From positions 62,001 to 126,000 of the forward strand of contig DASTFJ010000158.1 in assembly GCA_035708745.1 (NCBI GenBank): 64,000 nt of DNA, written 5' to 3'. The translations under genes were made by a program, and so were the position numbers. The notes under the pieces were generated by a model. It worked only from the letters and a program-made list of their open reading frames with translations. It did not search any database and was not told where the DNA came from. This document shows, in pieces, positions 53,675 through 62,106 of the stretch. The number at the start of each line of letters is the position of its first letter. Position 1 is the stretch's first letter. The DNA comes from JAMLHN01 sp035708745. Lineage in GTDB: Bacteria; Chloroflexota; Chloroflexia; Thermomicrobiales; UBA6265.

Positions 53675-56152
53675 GTGGATATTGGAAACGTTCGCGTCGC
53701 GAATATCGATACCGAAGTGCGACAGTCATATCTCGACTACGCAATGAGCGTGATCGTCCAGCGCGCGCTTCCAGATGCCCGCGATGGATTGAAGCCGGTA
53801 CACCGGCGTGTGCTGTTTGCCATGTGGGAAATGAGCATGCGCTCGACCTCTCGCTACCGCAAGAGCGCAGGTACTGTCGGCGAGGTGATGAAAAACTTTC
53901 ACCCCCATGGAGACAGCGCGATCTATGACACGCTCGTCCGCATGGCCCAGCCATTCAACTTGCGCTATCCCTTGATCGATGGGCAAGGAAACTTTGGATC
54001 GGTCGATGGCGATGGCGCAGCTGCCATGCGGTACACCGAGTCACGTCTTGCTCAAATTGCTGACGAGCTGCTGCTGGATATCGACAAGAACACCGTCGAC
54101 TTCGTTCCAAACTACGACGCAACCATGACGCAGCCGAGTGTGCTGCCTGGCCGGCTTCCCAACCTCTTGCTCAATGGCTCCGCCGGCATCGCCGTCGGTA
54201 TGGCGACCAATATACCCCCGCATAATCTCAATGAGCTGTGCGACGCTATCACGCATCTGATCGATAATCCGGACGCCACGATCGACGACCTGATGCAGTT
54301 CGTACCGGGCCCCGACTTCCCAACCGGCGGAACGATTCTCGGAACCGAAGGCATCCGCGCCGCCTATGCCACGGGCCGCGGTCGCGTCGTCATTCGAGCC
54401 AAAGCGTTCGTCGAGGAATCGGCCCGCGGCAACCGCCTCCAGATCATCGTGACCGAGCTGCCATATCAGGTGAACAAGGCGCTGTTGCTGGAGCGCATCG
54501 CCGAGCTGGTCAAGGATGGCAAGCTCGACGGCATCAGCGACCTGCGCGATGAGTCCGATCGCACCGGAATGCGCATGGTGATCGAGCTGAAGCGCGATGC
54601 TCAATCGCTGAAAGTGCTCAACAACCTTTTCAAGCACACATCGCTGCAGCAGTCGTTCGGCGTCAACATGCTGGCGCTGGTGGAACGCGGCACACAACCA
54701 CGCATTCTCAGCCTCCGGCGCGCGCTGCAGGAGTACATCGGCCACCGGCAGGAAGTCACCACCCGCCGGGCCGAATACGAGTTGGAGCGAGCTCGCCGCC
54801 GCGCCCATATCCTCGAAGGATTGCTCAAGGCGCTCGATTCGATCGACGAGATCATTGCCACCATTCGCGCTTCGTCGACGACCGAAGACGCGCGCAACAA
54901 TCTCATCGGGACCTTCGGCTTCACCGAGATTCAGGCGAACGCCATTCTGGACATGCGCCTGGCTCGCCTGGCGGGCCTGGAGCGCCAGCGAATCGAGGAC
55001 GAATACAAAGAGATCATGGCAACTATTGCCGAGCTGGAGGCGCTGCTCGCTGATCCAAACAAGGTGCTGGCGTCCATCAAGCAAGATCTCGCCGCGCTGA
55101 AGGAGAAATATGGCGACGAGCGCCGGACTGTCATCAAGGACATCTCGTCCGACCTCAACATCGAGGATTTGATTCCTGAAGTCGATGTGCTGGTCACCAT
55201 GACCAATCGCGGCTATGTCAAGCGAATTCCCGCTGATGTCTATCGCACGCAGCGGCGCGGCGGCAAGGGCGTGACCGGGTTGACGATGCGCGATGAAGAC
55301 GCGGTACAGCACATTCTGGCCGCCAATACGATGGACTCGCTCCTGGTCTTCACGAACCGGGGCAAGGTCTATCAGGTCAAGGTTCACGAGCTCCCCGACG
55401 CCGGGCGCACCGCGAAGGGACTGCCGATCGTCAATTTCATCAGCATGCTGCCCGATGAAACCGTGACGACCTTCCTGAATATTCGCGACTTCTCGCCGGC
55501 CAACTATCTCTTTTTCACTACCCGAATGGGCACGGTGAAGCGCGTGTCGCTCGATCAATTCAAGTCGGTTCGTTCGAATGGTTTGATTGCCATTGGTCTC
55601 GACGAGGGCGACGAGCTGGTTTGGGTTCGCGTGAGCTCGGGGCATGACGATGTCGTTCTCTCCACCAAGCGAGGACAAGCGATACGTTTCTCCGAAGACG
55701 ATGTGCGTCCGATGGGTCGCCCCGCTGCCGGCGTGCGTGGCATTCGACTCGACCCGGGCGATCAGGTGCTCGCGTCGGAGGTGTCGTCCGAAGGCGCGGA
55801 TCTGTTGGTCGTCTCAGCGAATGGATTTGGCAAACGCACGTCCCTTACGAACTTCCCTCGCCAGAAGCGTGGCGGCAAGGGCGTGACAGCGATGAAACGC
55901 ACCGAAAAAACGGGCGATCTCGTGGGGGCCCAGATGGTGCGTCCCGACCAAACGGTCATGCTCATGAGCTCCAGCGGTCAGGTCATCCGCATGCCGGCCG
56001 AGCAAATTTCGCTCATCGGCCGCGCCACGCAGGGCGTGACCGTCATGAAGCCCAAGAAGAATGAGGTGGTCGTCTCCGTGACGATCAGCGACCCCGCGGT
56101 CGAACGCCCAATCGACGAGTCCCTTTCGCCCAACGGCAGCGCGGAAAAATAG
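53675..56152 (+). CDS. gyrA: DNA gyrase subunit A
   Basis: An 825-residue type IIA topoisomerase subunit that cleaves and rejoins DNA during supercoiling. The winged-helix domain holds the catalytic Tyr120 (AAAMRYTESRLAQI). The tower and coiled coil follow, then the GyrA box QRRGGKG (residues 526-532), which distinguishes gyrase from topoisomerase IV, and a six-blade beta-pinwheel C-terminal domain (about 500-800). GTG start. gyrB is not in the window. A perfect hairpin follows the stop. Confidence 0.97.
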   Translation: MDIGNVRVANIDTEVRQSYLDYAMSVIVQRALPDARDGLKPVHRRVLFAMWEMSMRSTSRYRKSAGTVGEVMKNFHPHGDSAIYDTLVRMAQPFNLRYPLIDGQGNFGSVDGDGAAAMRYTESRLAQIADELLLDIDKNTVDFVPNYDATMTQPSVLPGRLPNLLLNGSAGIAVGMATNIPPHNLNELCDAITHLIDNPDATIDDLMQFVPGPDFPTGGTILGTEGIRAAYATGRGRVVIRAKAFVEESARGNRLQIIVTELPYQVNKALLLERIAELVKDGKLDGISDLRDESDRTGMRMVIELKRDAQSLKVLNNLFKHTSLQQSFGVNMLALVERGTQPRILSLRRALQEYIGHRQEVTTRRAEYELERARRRAHILEGLLKALDSIDEIIATIRASSTTEDARNNLIGTFGFTEIQANAILDMRLARLAGLERQRIEDEYKEIMATIAELEALLADPNKVLASIKQDLAALKEKYGDERRTVIKDISSDLNIEDLIPEVDVLVTMTNRGYVKRIPADVYRTQRRGGKGVTGLTMRDEDAVQHILAANTMDSLLVFTNRGKVYQVKVHELPDAGRTAKGLPIVNFISMLPDETVTTFLNIRDFSPANYLFFTTRMGTVKRVSLDQFKSVRSNGLIAIGLDEGDELVWVRVSSGHDDVVLSTKRGQAIRFSEDDVRPMGRPAAGVRGIRLDPGDQVLASEVSSEGADLLVVSANGFGKRTSLTNFPRQKRGGKGVTAMKRTEKTGDLVGAQMVRPDQTVMLMSSSGQVIRMPAEQISLIGRATQGVTVMKPKKNEVVVSVTISDPAVERPIDESLSPNGSAEK

Positions 56153-56182
56153 CGCTCGACGTTCCCAATAGCAACGACGGGA

Positions 56183-56216
56183 CATGAGGCTCGTACGAAA
56201 TCGTACGAGCCTCATG
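56183..56216. terminator. Perfect 16-base-arm hairpin after gyrA
   Basis: CATGAGGCTCGTACGA (56183-56198) and TCGTACGAGCCTCATG (56201-56216) flank two bases, followed by GTTTCC. Located between gyrA and the convergent DoxX-like gene, so it probably ends transcription on both strands; the T-run is poor. Confidence 0.75.
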
Positions 56217-56284
56217 GTTTCCAAGCAGTCAGGAAGAATCGCTTTGGGCCGATCCTCGCGGCCTTCGTTGTTGGCCCAAATTGG

Positions 56285-56641
56285 TCATCGATCGAGAAAC
56301 ACAATCAGCGACGCGATCGCCAAGCCAAGGAATGCGCCCGGAAAGGCAAGATTGTAGAAAACGCGTGCGCGTATATGCACCCCGAGCGCCCCAACAAAAA
56401 AGGCGACAAGGCCCGCTGCCGCCAGCGCGCCGATCCATTCAGGTCCGAGCAGCCCCACGATCAGCCCAACTGCACCGGCGCCTTTGGCTCCGGCTAACGG
56501 CAGCAGCCATCGTTCACTGACGCCAACTTCCGCCGAGTTCGCCATGATGAACGGTGCTCTGACCATATCAGCGGCAGCCATACCCAGATTCGCCATCGCC
56601 GTAATCAGAACAATGGATATTTCGGTGCTCGACATCGCCAT
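56285..56641 (-). CDS. DoxX-like small membrane protein
   Basis: A 118-residue protein with four hydrophobic segments: STEISIVLITAMANLGMAAA, then the LPLAGAKGAGAVGLIVGLL signature region, AALAAAGLVAFFVGALG and GAFLGLAIASLIVFL. This pattern fits the DoxX-like family, membrane proteins linked to redox or organic solute stress. AGAGGTG precedes ATGs at 56641 and 56635. It is divergent from an ECF41 sigma gene; ECF41 factors are commonly linked to DoxX-like or carboxymuconolactone decarboxylase-type targets, so it is the probable target gene. Confidence 0.8.
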   Translation of the reverse strand: MAMSSTEISIVLITAMANLGMAAADMVRAPFIMANSAEVGVSERWLLPLAGAKGAGAVGLIVGLLGPEWIGALAAAGLVAFFVGALGVHIRARVFYNLAFPGAFLGLAIASLIVFLDR

Positions 56642-56835
56642 GTCACCTCTGCTCAACTTCGCCAAAGGCAATCGTCATCGAGCCTGATTCCCTCGAAACC
56701 GAATGGCTCGCCAACCTCGAATCACAGAGAATCTGGGCAATACAGACGTCCAATGTGGAAAACACAGTGATAACCTCCTGTCTCGGTTGGTCCGCGGACG
56801 CCGAAACTCGCCCGTTCGATACCTTGACGAAACGC

Positions 56836-56879
56836 ACGACCGAGATGTCAGGTTGAGCACGCCTGACACTTTTGGTCGT
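56836..56879. promoter_or_regulatory. 44-base interrupted dyad upstream of the sigma gene
   Basis: ACGACC-4-TGTCAGG-9-CCTGACA-5-GGTCGT: two nested pairs of perfect arms (6 and 7 bases). It sits 51 bases upstream of the sigma start and 195 bases upstream of the DoxX start. TGTCA resembles the -35 I recall for ECF41 promoters, present here on both strands; spacing to a CGTC-like -10 is not ideal. An operator is equally possible. The remainder of the 288-base gap shows nothing certain. Confidence 0.5.
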
Positions 56880-56929
56880 AATCTCGTCAAATCGACGTAG
56901 GGAGCACCTCCGGCGACATAGGCAGGACA

Positions 56930-57875
56930 GTGGATTCGGTCGAACAAGTCAGATTGGTTGGAATCGCGTACAGGATGCTCGGTTCATTGGCCGAGGCAGA
57001 GGACGCCGTACAAGATGCGTACCTTCGCTGGTTCTCCTTAACCGAGAACCAGCGATCGAACGTCCGAACCCCGATGGCGTGGATGACGACGGTTGTCAGC
57101 AGAATTTGTCTCGACTATGCCCGATCGGCCCGAGCTCGGCGCGAGCGTTACGTGGGCCCCCTGGTTGCCTGAGCCGCTGGCATCGAGTGCCTTCAATTCG
57201 ATTACGTCCGCGGAACGCCAGGCCGGTGATCCGGCCGAGTTCGTTCCTCTGCAGGACTCCCTGAGCACAGCCGTCCTCGTAGCTCTCGAGCAACTCTCCC
57301 CCGCCGAGCGAATAGCGCTCGTGTTGCATGATCTGGTTGGTTACCAGTTCGCCGAAATCGCCCAAGTTCTCGATCGGACGCCGCACGCCTGTAGGCAGCT
57401 CGCATCCGTGGCTCGCCGCAAGGCGAAAAGCGATCTCGCAGCGGCCCCGATGTCGGCGGAGCAGAACGAATCGCTGGTTCGAGCGTTCAGAAACGCATGG
57501 CTCACGGGAGACGTTGCGCAGCTCGTGCGGGAGCTCGACCCTGACGCTGTTGCGCTGGTGGACGGAGGTGGCCTGGTTAGCGCCCCAACCGAGCCGTACA
57601 ACGGCGCCGAATCGGTTGCAGCACTCTTGGTTGGCATTCGTCGGCGCATGCGCAGATTGGCAATCTCAGAGGAGCCGGTGAATGGCGCCCCCGGTCTCGT
57701 GGTGCACAGCCGTAATGGCAAAGTGGTGACAGCTGTATCGTTTGGCTTCACGCAAGGTTCGATTGGAGCGATCTGGGCCGTTCGCAATCCAGAAAAGCTT
57801 CGACGGTGGGTCGCACCAATAGACGTCGGAATCCTGTCGCTCTCCGGTGCCGGCGTTCACCATCGTGCGAGATAA
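56930..57875 (+). pseudogene. ECF41-type sigma factor with SnoaL-like tail, disrupted by a one-base frameshift
   Basis: Sigma region 2 is intact in the first frame (GTG at 56930; YRMLGSLAEAEDAVQDAYLR, then VVSRICLDYARSARARRERY). That frame stops at 57172. The rest continues in another frame, from WLPEP through sigma region 4 (LEQLSPAERIALVLHDLVGY) to a SnoaL-like domain with VDGGG and RNPEKLRRW. WLPEP, DGGG and NPEKL are the three ECF41 hallmark motifs. Removing one C from the CCCCC run at 57157-57161 restores YVGPWLPEPL exactly. This is an extra base: assembly error, phase variation or decay. The second part could be annotated alone from 57093. Confidence 0.85.
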
Positions 57876-58012
57876 ACGACGACTGGACCTCGTGCGGGCC
57901 TCGGCACGGAAGGTTGTTGATCGGGCCGGGAGCATTCCTCACTCGGCGAGGGAAAACTCGGTCTGGGATTTCAAGGATCCGGATTACCGTCCCGAAGTCA
58001 TGCAGGCTGCGA

Positions 58013-58966
58013 TCATCGCGGCCGCGCTGGAATGCCTCCCGCGGATGGCGGCGCCCACCGTCGCAACCAGACCGCGAAGATGGGCACGCTGACGACCAGC
58101 AGCACCGCGGTCGCCAGCAGGAGGATATAGAGCAGTCGGACGATTCCTCCACTGGTGGTATGAAACACCGGTCCCCGGCCCGCAATCCAAAGCAGCAGGA
58201 TTTCGATACCGAGCACCACCGGCGGAATCAATAGCCGCACGCCCATCCCGACATACGACGAGGCTATCGTGGCGAGGCCGCCCAGCAGCATCGCGAGCGA
58301 AAGAATCCCCAGCGCTTGGCCGACGCCGATCTCGGTGCGATCACCCACCGCCTGAGGAATCAACAATGCGACCGGCAGGAAGACGAGCGACGCTTGATCG
58401 GGGCGCGTCCAAAAACGCATCGTCGAAACCAGCGCCAGCACCACCGTGAAAAAGATCACCAGCATCGTGGCCAGCACCGCGGGCAACGACGACCCACTAT
58501 CGATCGAGACATAGGGCTCGCGGATGAGCGCAACCTGAATCGCCAACATGGGCAACAAGCCGATCGCGGCGGCCAGGTGGATCGTCCAGGGTTTGGCGAG
58601 TGCATCCGGCCGGTCGTCACGCGTGACCAGATGACCGATTACCTGGACGGCAGCGAGGACGATGAAGGCCAGGGGTATCGAACCCGCACCCGGAAGTGGC
58701 GAGAGGAACCACAGGAGCAATGCCGCGAAGCCGGTGACACAAGGTGAGACGGCCAGAAACAGTTGCTCGCGGCGGCGATCGATCTTCGGGCGTTGCGCCG
58801 CCTGAATCGCGGCGCGGCTGATGCGCGGCCGGCGATTTCCCGACGTGTCGTATTCGTCGACCTCCGCGGGGGGCTTCCAGGGTTGCGGTTTCCAGTCGTC
58901 CTGCCAGTCCGGCAGGCGATTTCCCAAGCCTGACCCGGATGACCGGCCGCCGCGTTGGGATCTCAC
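58013..58966 (-). CDS. Polytopic membrane protein, unknown function
   Basis: A protein of 317 residues with a soluble N-terminal segment of about 75 residues (rich in Pro, Trp and Arg; LPDWQDDWKPQPWKPPAEVD) and about eight TM segments from residue 80 onward. No family is recognised and no catalytic motif is evident. I chose the GTG at 58966, six bases past the PHP stop; a longer frame runs into the PHP gene and is unlikely. It is probably co-transcribed with PHP. The 137 bases between it and the sigma gene hold nothing I can identify. Confidence 0.75.
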   Translation of the reverse strand: MRSQRGGRSSGSGLGNRLPDWQDDWKPQPWKPPAEVDEYDTSGNRRPRISRAAIQAAQRPKIDRRREQLFLAVSPCVTGFAALLLWFLSPLPGAGSIPLAFIVLAAVQVIGHLVTRDDRPDALAKPWTIHLAAAIGLLPMLAIQVALIREPYVSIDSGSSLPAVLATMLVIFFTVVLALVSTMRFWTRPDQASLVFLPVALLIPQAVGDRTEIGVGQALGILSLAMLLGGLATIASSYVGMGVRLLIPPVVLGIEILLLWIAGRGPVFHTTSGGIVRLLYILLLATAVLLVVSVPIFAVWLRRWAPPSAGGIPARPR

Positions 58967-58971
58967 GCCGG

Positions 58972-59796
58972 TCAGGCGGCTCGCCGCGCGAGCAGTCGGT
59001 CGATCGGCACCGGCGTTCCGACTCGATCCCGAAACGACATCACGTTCGGCACACCACACAATCGAAGCATTTCGAGCGTGATTGGCACGCCGGCGCCGAT
59101 CGTGCGATCCGTGTGCGAGTCGGTTCCAGTAGTGATCCGGCTTCCTCCCGCATCGGCATACCAGCGGACGATCGACGGACCGGGCATGCTGGTCTTGGGC
59201 GCCTGCCGGATACCCGAGGTGTTGATTTCGAAACCCACCAACGATTCGATCATGGCCCGGAAAACGGGCTGCAGCCGCTGCCAGATGTCCGCCGGCTCGT
59301 ACCGCCGCTTCGCTTTCGGCAGATAGCGTTTCGGAATGTCCAGGTGCCCGATGGAGCAAAACCAACCGGTCCGCACCGCCACCTCGATCTCCAGCAGATA
59401 CGGCGTGAAGACCTCATCCAACGTCAGCAAGTCGTAAAGCGGCGGATAGATGAGCTCACCTCCGCCCGCATAGTGCACCGAGCCGATCGTGAAGTCATAG
59501 CGTTCGAGATTTGCATCGACGAAGCGCTCCACCGCGTCGTACGTGTCGGTATGGAAATCGATCTCGGCGCCCGCAAGGATGGTCAACCGATCTCCGAATT
59601 CCTTACGCACATCCTCGAGCGACCGGAAATACTCGTCGATACGGTAGTATCCGAAGCCAAAGTCATTGGGTTGATGATCGACGTGATCGGTAAAGGCAAT
59701 TTCGGTGATACCGGCTTCGATCGCAGCAACACACGAAGCGGCCATAGACGTTGCACAGTCGACGGAAAATTCGGTGTGAACGTGATAGTCGAACAA
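58972..59796 (-). CDS. PHP-domain phosphoesterase (histidinol-phosphatase HisK-like)
   Basis: A 274-residue PHP-fold metallo-phosphoesterase. Metal ligands: FDYHVHTEFSVD (HxH), FTDHVDH, GAEIDFH, IGSVHYAG, IGHLDIPKR and TTGTDSHTD, all in family order. HisK-type histidinol-phosphatases share this layout, but nucleoside or other phosphates are possible; hisD is 34 kb away in this window. TTG start with GGGGGAG seven bases upstream. Promoter element TGGTATAGT precedes it. Confidence 0.88.
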   Translation of the reverse strand: MFDYHVHTEFSVDCATSMAASCVAAIEAGITEIAFTDHVDHQPNDFGFGYYRIDEYFRSLEDVRKEFGDRLTILAGAEIDFHTDTYDAVERFVDANLERYDFTIGSVHYAGGGELIYPPLYDLLTLDEVFTPYLLEIEVAVRTGWFCSIGHLDIPKRYLPKAKRRYEPADIWQRLQPVFRAMIESLVGFEINTSGIRQAPKTSMPGPSIVRWYADAGGSRITTGTDSHTDRTIGAGVPITLEMLRLCGVPNVMSFRDRVGTPVPIDRLLARRAA

Positions 59797-59836
59797 CGCG
59801 CAACTCCCCCGGGCGTGGCCCCTCGAACACCGGGCA

Positions 59837-59845
59837 ACTATACCA
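59837..59845 (-). promoter_or_regulatory. Extended -10 promoter element for the PHP gene
   Basis: Minus-strand TGGTATAGT, the same word as before DUF4126. It is about 40 bases upstream of the TTG start. No -35. Confidence 0.5.
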
Positions 59846-59882
59846 GCGGCAAATTCGCCGGCTGTTCTGGGCTCAGCGAATC

Positions 59883-60527
59883 ATGACCGCCACTCCAGGC
59901 CGCATTGGCTTTTTCGGGGGCACCTTCGACCCGATCCATCATGGCCACCTCATTCTCGCGTCGTATGCGGCCAGCTCGGCCGGGCTCGATCGTCTGCTCT
60001 TCGCCCCGGCGGCATTTCCTCCCCATAAGAATCGCCAGATCACGGATGTGTCGCATCGCATCGAAATGCTGTTGCGTGCCATAGAGCCGGATGAGCGCTT
60101 CGAAATGACGTCGATCGATCTCGATCGCGACGGGCCGCACTACTCTGCGGACACCCTCGGGATGCTGGCCGCGGAATTCCCCGGCACCGAGCTTTTTTTC
60201 CTGATGGGCAGCGATTCCTACCGTGATCTCCCCTTCTGGCATGAGCCGCGGCGGCTCTTCGAGCACGCCAATCTGCTGGTCGGCAAGCGGCCCAACAGCT
60301 CGTACGACGAGCAGGCGCTCTGGAGGGCGCTGCCGCCCACGCGAACCCAGACCGAATTCGTCGATATTCCCCTGATCGAGATTTCGTCGACCGAAATCCG
60401 CAAGCGCGTAGCCGAACGTCTGCCGATCGATTATCTCGTGCCGCGCCGGGTGCAGGACTACATCGAGACAACCGGGCTGTATCTCGATGCGGTCGAAGTC
60501 GAGAATGGGCGGCTGATACTCGATTGA
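59883..60527 (+). CDS. nadD: Nicotinate-nucleotide adenylyltransferase
   Basis: A 214-residue adenylyltransferase joining ATP and nicotinate mononucleotide in NAD synthesis. The nucleotidyl-transfer motif is GFFGGTFDPIHHGHLIL (about 9-25) and the C-terminal ISSTEIRKRV motif is present. FAPAAFPPHKN matches the bacterial NadD substrate loop. The ATG at 59883 gives the family N-terminus; a longer upstream frame overlaps the divergent PHP promoter. rsfS does not follow, unlike in many genomes; secD does. Confidence 0.95.
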   Translation: MTATPGRIGFFGGTFDPIHHGHLILASYAASSAGLDRLLFAPAAFPPHKNRQITDVSHRIEMLLRAIEPDERFEMTSIDLDRDGPHYSADTLGMLAAEFPGTELFFLMGSDSYRDLPFWHEPRRLFEHANLLVGKRPNSSYDEQALWRALPPTRTQTEFVDIPLIEISSTEIRKRVAERLPIDYLVPRRVQDYIETTGLYLDAVEVENGRLILD

Positions 60528-60553
60528 CCCGCCGGAAGCGGACCCCCTATACT
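60524..60553 (+). promoter_or_regulatory. Promoter for secD-secF overlapping the nadD stop codon
   Basis: TTGACC (60524-60529), an 18-base spacer and TATACT (60548-60553). The -35 contains the nadD TGA. Start would be near 60560, right before a terminator-like hairpin. Confidence 0.6.
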
Positions 60554-60563
60554 CCGCCGCAGC

Positions 60564-60593
60564 GGCCCCTGTCATGATCGGGGGCTTTATTTT
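60564..60593 (+). terminator. Hairpin with T-rich tail between nadD and secD
   Basis: GCCCC (60565-60569) pairs with GGGGC (60581-60585), extended by wobble pairs, followed by TTTATTTT. It ends nadD transcription or attenuates secD transcripts starting just upstream. Confidence 0.65.
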
Positions 60594-60648
60594 GGTCGCG
60601 CGCCGTTTCGTTTGAGCCAGCGCCAGCGCCGCGGCTGGAGTGCAACCG

Positions 60649-62097
60649 TTGAAAATCTCTCCCTGGATCACGCTTGTATTCGTTCTCCTCTTGACAGTTT
60701 TCGCCGGTTGGGTCGCCATTCCAGGTGAAACACTGGATGTTGGCTCGTTCAAGGCCGATCACCCCATTCAGCAAGGCCTCGACCTGCAGGGCGGCGTGCA
60801 GGTGCTCCTGCAGGCCGATCCACCAGCCGGAACGTCCGTCGACAAGGACACCATCACGGGAACGCGGGACACCATCGAACGACGCGTTGGCGGTCTCGGC
60901 GTCAGCGAACCGGTGGTGCAGACCCGCGGAAGCAATCAGATCATTGTCGAGCTGCCAGGCGTCACCGACCCGGAACAAGCCGTCGAAGTCGTCCGGCAAA
61001 CCGCGTTGCTCGAGATCATCGATACCAACGGGCTCTATCTGGCGCCGGGCACCAAGGTCAACACCACCCTCGGCGATGCCAATTCGACTGAGGCCGGTAC
61101 GCCCACTGCCGCCGGTGGTTCTCCGGTCGCGTCGCCCGCAGCCTCTCCTGAGGCGTCGCCAGTAGCGGGCTCGACTGACGCATCGAGTGACGGACCGGTC
61201 TATACCACGATCATCAGCGGCGCCGATCTGAAAGACGCATACCGCGCGACCGGTCCGCTCGGCCAGGTGGTCGTCGGCTTCGAGCTCAAGGGAAGCGCTG
61301 CCGACCATTTCTACGATTTCACCAGCACGCATATCGGCCAACCGATGTCGATCGTGATCGACAAAACGGTCATCTCCTCACCCCAAATCAATGGCGCCAT
61401 CTCCGACCAGGGTCAGATCGAAGGAATTGCGCCCAAGGATGTCGATAATCTCGTGGTGCAGCTCAAGGCCGGTGCGCTCGCCGTGCCGCTGAAAGTCGTG
61501 CAGAGTCGCGTCGTCGGTCCCTCCCTCGGTCAGGATTCGATCGACAAGAGCCTGACGGCCGCCATCATCGGGCTCGGCATCGTGGCGTTCTTCATGATCG
61601 TGTATTACCGCTTGCCGGGATTCCTCTCGGTCGTCGCGCTCGGAATCTATACCTTGCTGGTGTTAGCGATCTTCAAGCTGCTCCCCGTCACGCTGACCCT
61701 CGCGGGGATCGCCGGGTTCGTGCTATCAGTTGGTATGGCGGTTGACGCGAATATCTTGATTTTCTCCAGATTGAAAGAAGAATTGCGCGTTGGCAGAACT
61801 GCATCGCAGTCGGTTGAGCTGGGATTCGCCCACGCCTGGCCGTCGATTCGTGATTCCAACATCACGTCGATGATCACCGCGGCCATCCTCTACTGGTTCG
61901 GTCAGTACACGGGCGCCACCATCATCACCGGTTTCGCCTTGACGCTCTTCATCGGGGTGGCGGTCAGTATGTTCACCGCGTACAACGTCACCCGCACCTT
62001 CCTGCGGCTGGTGTTGAGCTCGACCCACATTCACAACACCTGGTGGTTGGGCACGAAACGCCCGGCTGCCAGCACCAGCACCAGCGCGGCGGACTAG
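60649..62097 (+). CDS. secD: Protein translocase subunit SecD
   Basis: A 482-residue RND-like protein using the proton gradient to pull proteins through SecYEG. One N-terminal TM, a large external P1-like domain (about 30-310, with GLDLQGGVQVLLQA and VGGLGVSEPVVQ), then five TMs from about 315 onward with SVGMAVDANILIFSRLKEEL. A Pro/Ala/Ser-rich insert (about 147-178; ASPAASPEASPVAGS) interrupts the external domain. TTG at 60649 has GGAG eight bases upstream; a GTG at 60640 is the alternative. Operon with secF. Confidence 0.95.
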   Translation: MKISPWITLVFVLLLTVFAGWVAIPGETLDVGSFKADHPIQQGLDLQGGVQVLLQADPPAGTSVDKDTITGTRDTIERRVGGLGVSEPVVQTRGSNQIIVELPGVTDPEQAVEVVRQTALLEIIDTNGLYLAPGTKVNTTLGDANSTEAGTPTAAGGSPVASPAASPEASPVAGSTDASSDGPVYTTIISGADLKDAYRATGPLGQVVVGFELKGSAADHFYDFTSTHIGQPMSIVIDKTVISSPQINGAISDQGQIEGIAPKDVDNLVVQLKAGALAVPLKVVQSRVVGPSLGQDSIDKSLTAAIIGLGIVAFFMIVYYRLPGFLSVVALGIYTLLVLAIFKLLPVTLTLAGIAGFVLSVGMAVDANILIFSRLKEELRVGRTASQSVELGFAHAWPSIRDSNITSMITAAILYWFGQYTGATIITGFALTLFIGVAVSMFTAYNVTRTFLRLVLSSTHIHNTWWLGTKRPAASTSTSAAD

Positions 62098-62106
62098 AGG
62101 ACTTTC

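Noticed and set aside
54041..55678. 545-codon open frame antisense to gyrA
   Set aside because: It mirrors the high-GC codon pattern of gyrA; the product has no recognisable domain and would fully overlap a certain gene.
56643..56837. 64-codon minus-strand frame upstream of the DoxX-like gene
   Set aside because: No family match and no conserved feature; it would fill the regulatory gap and overlap the dyad region.
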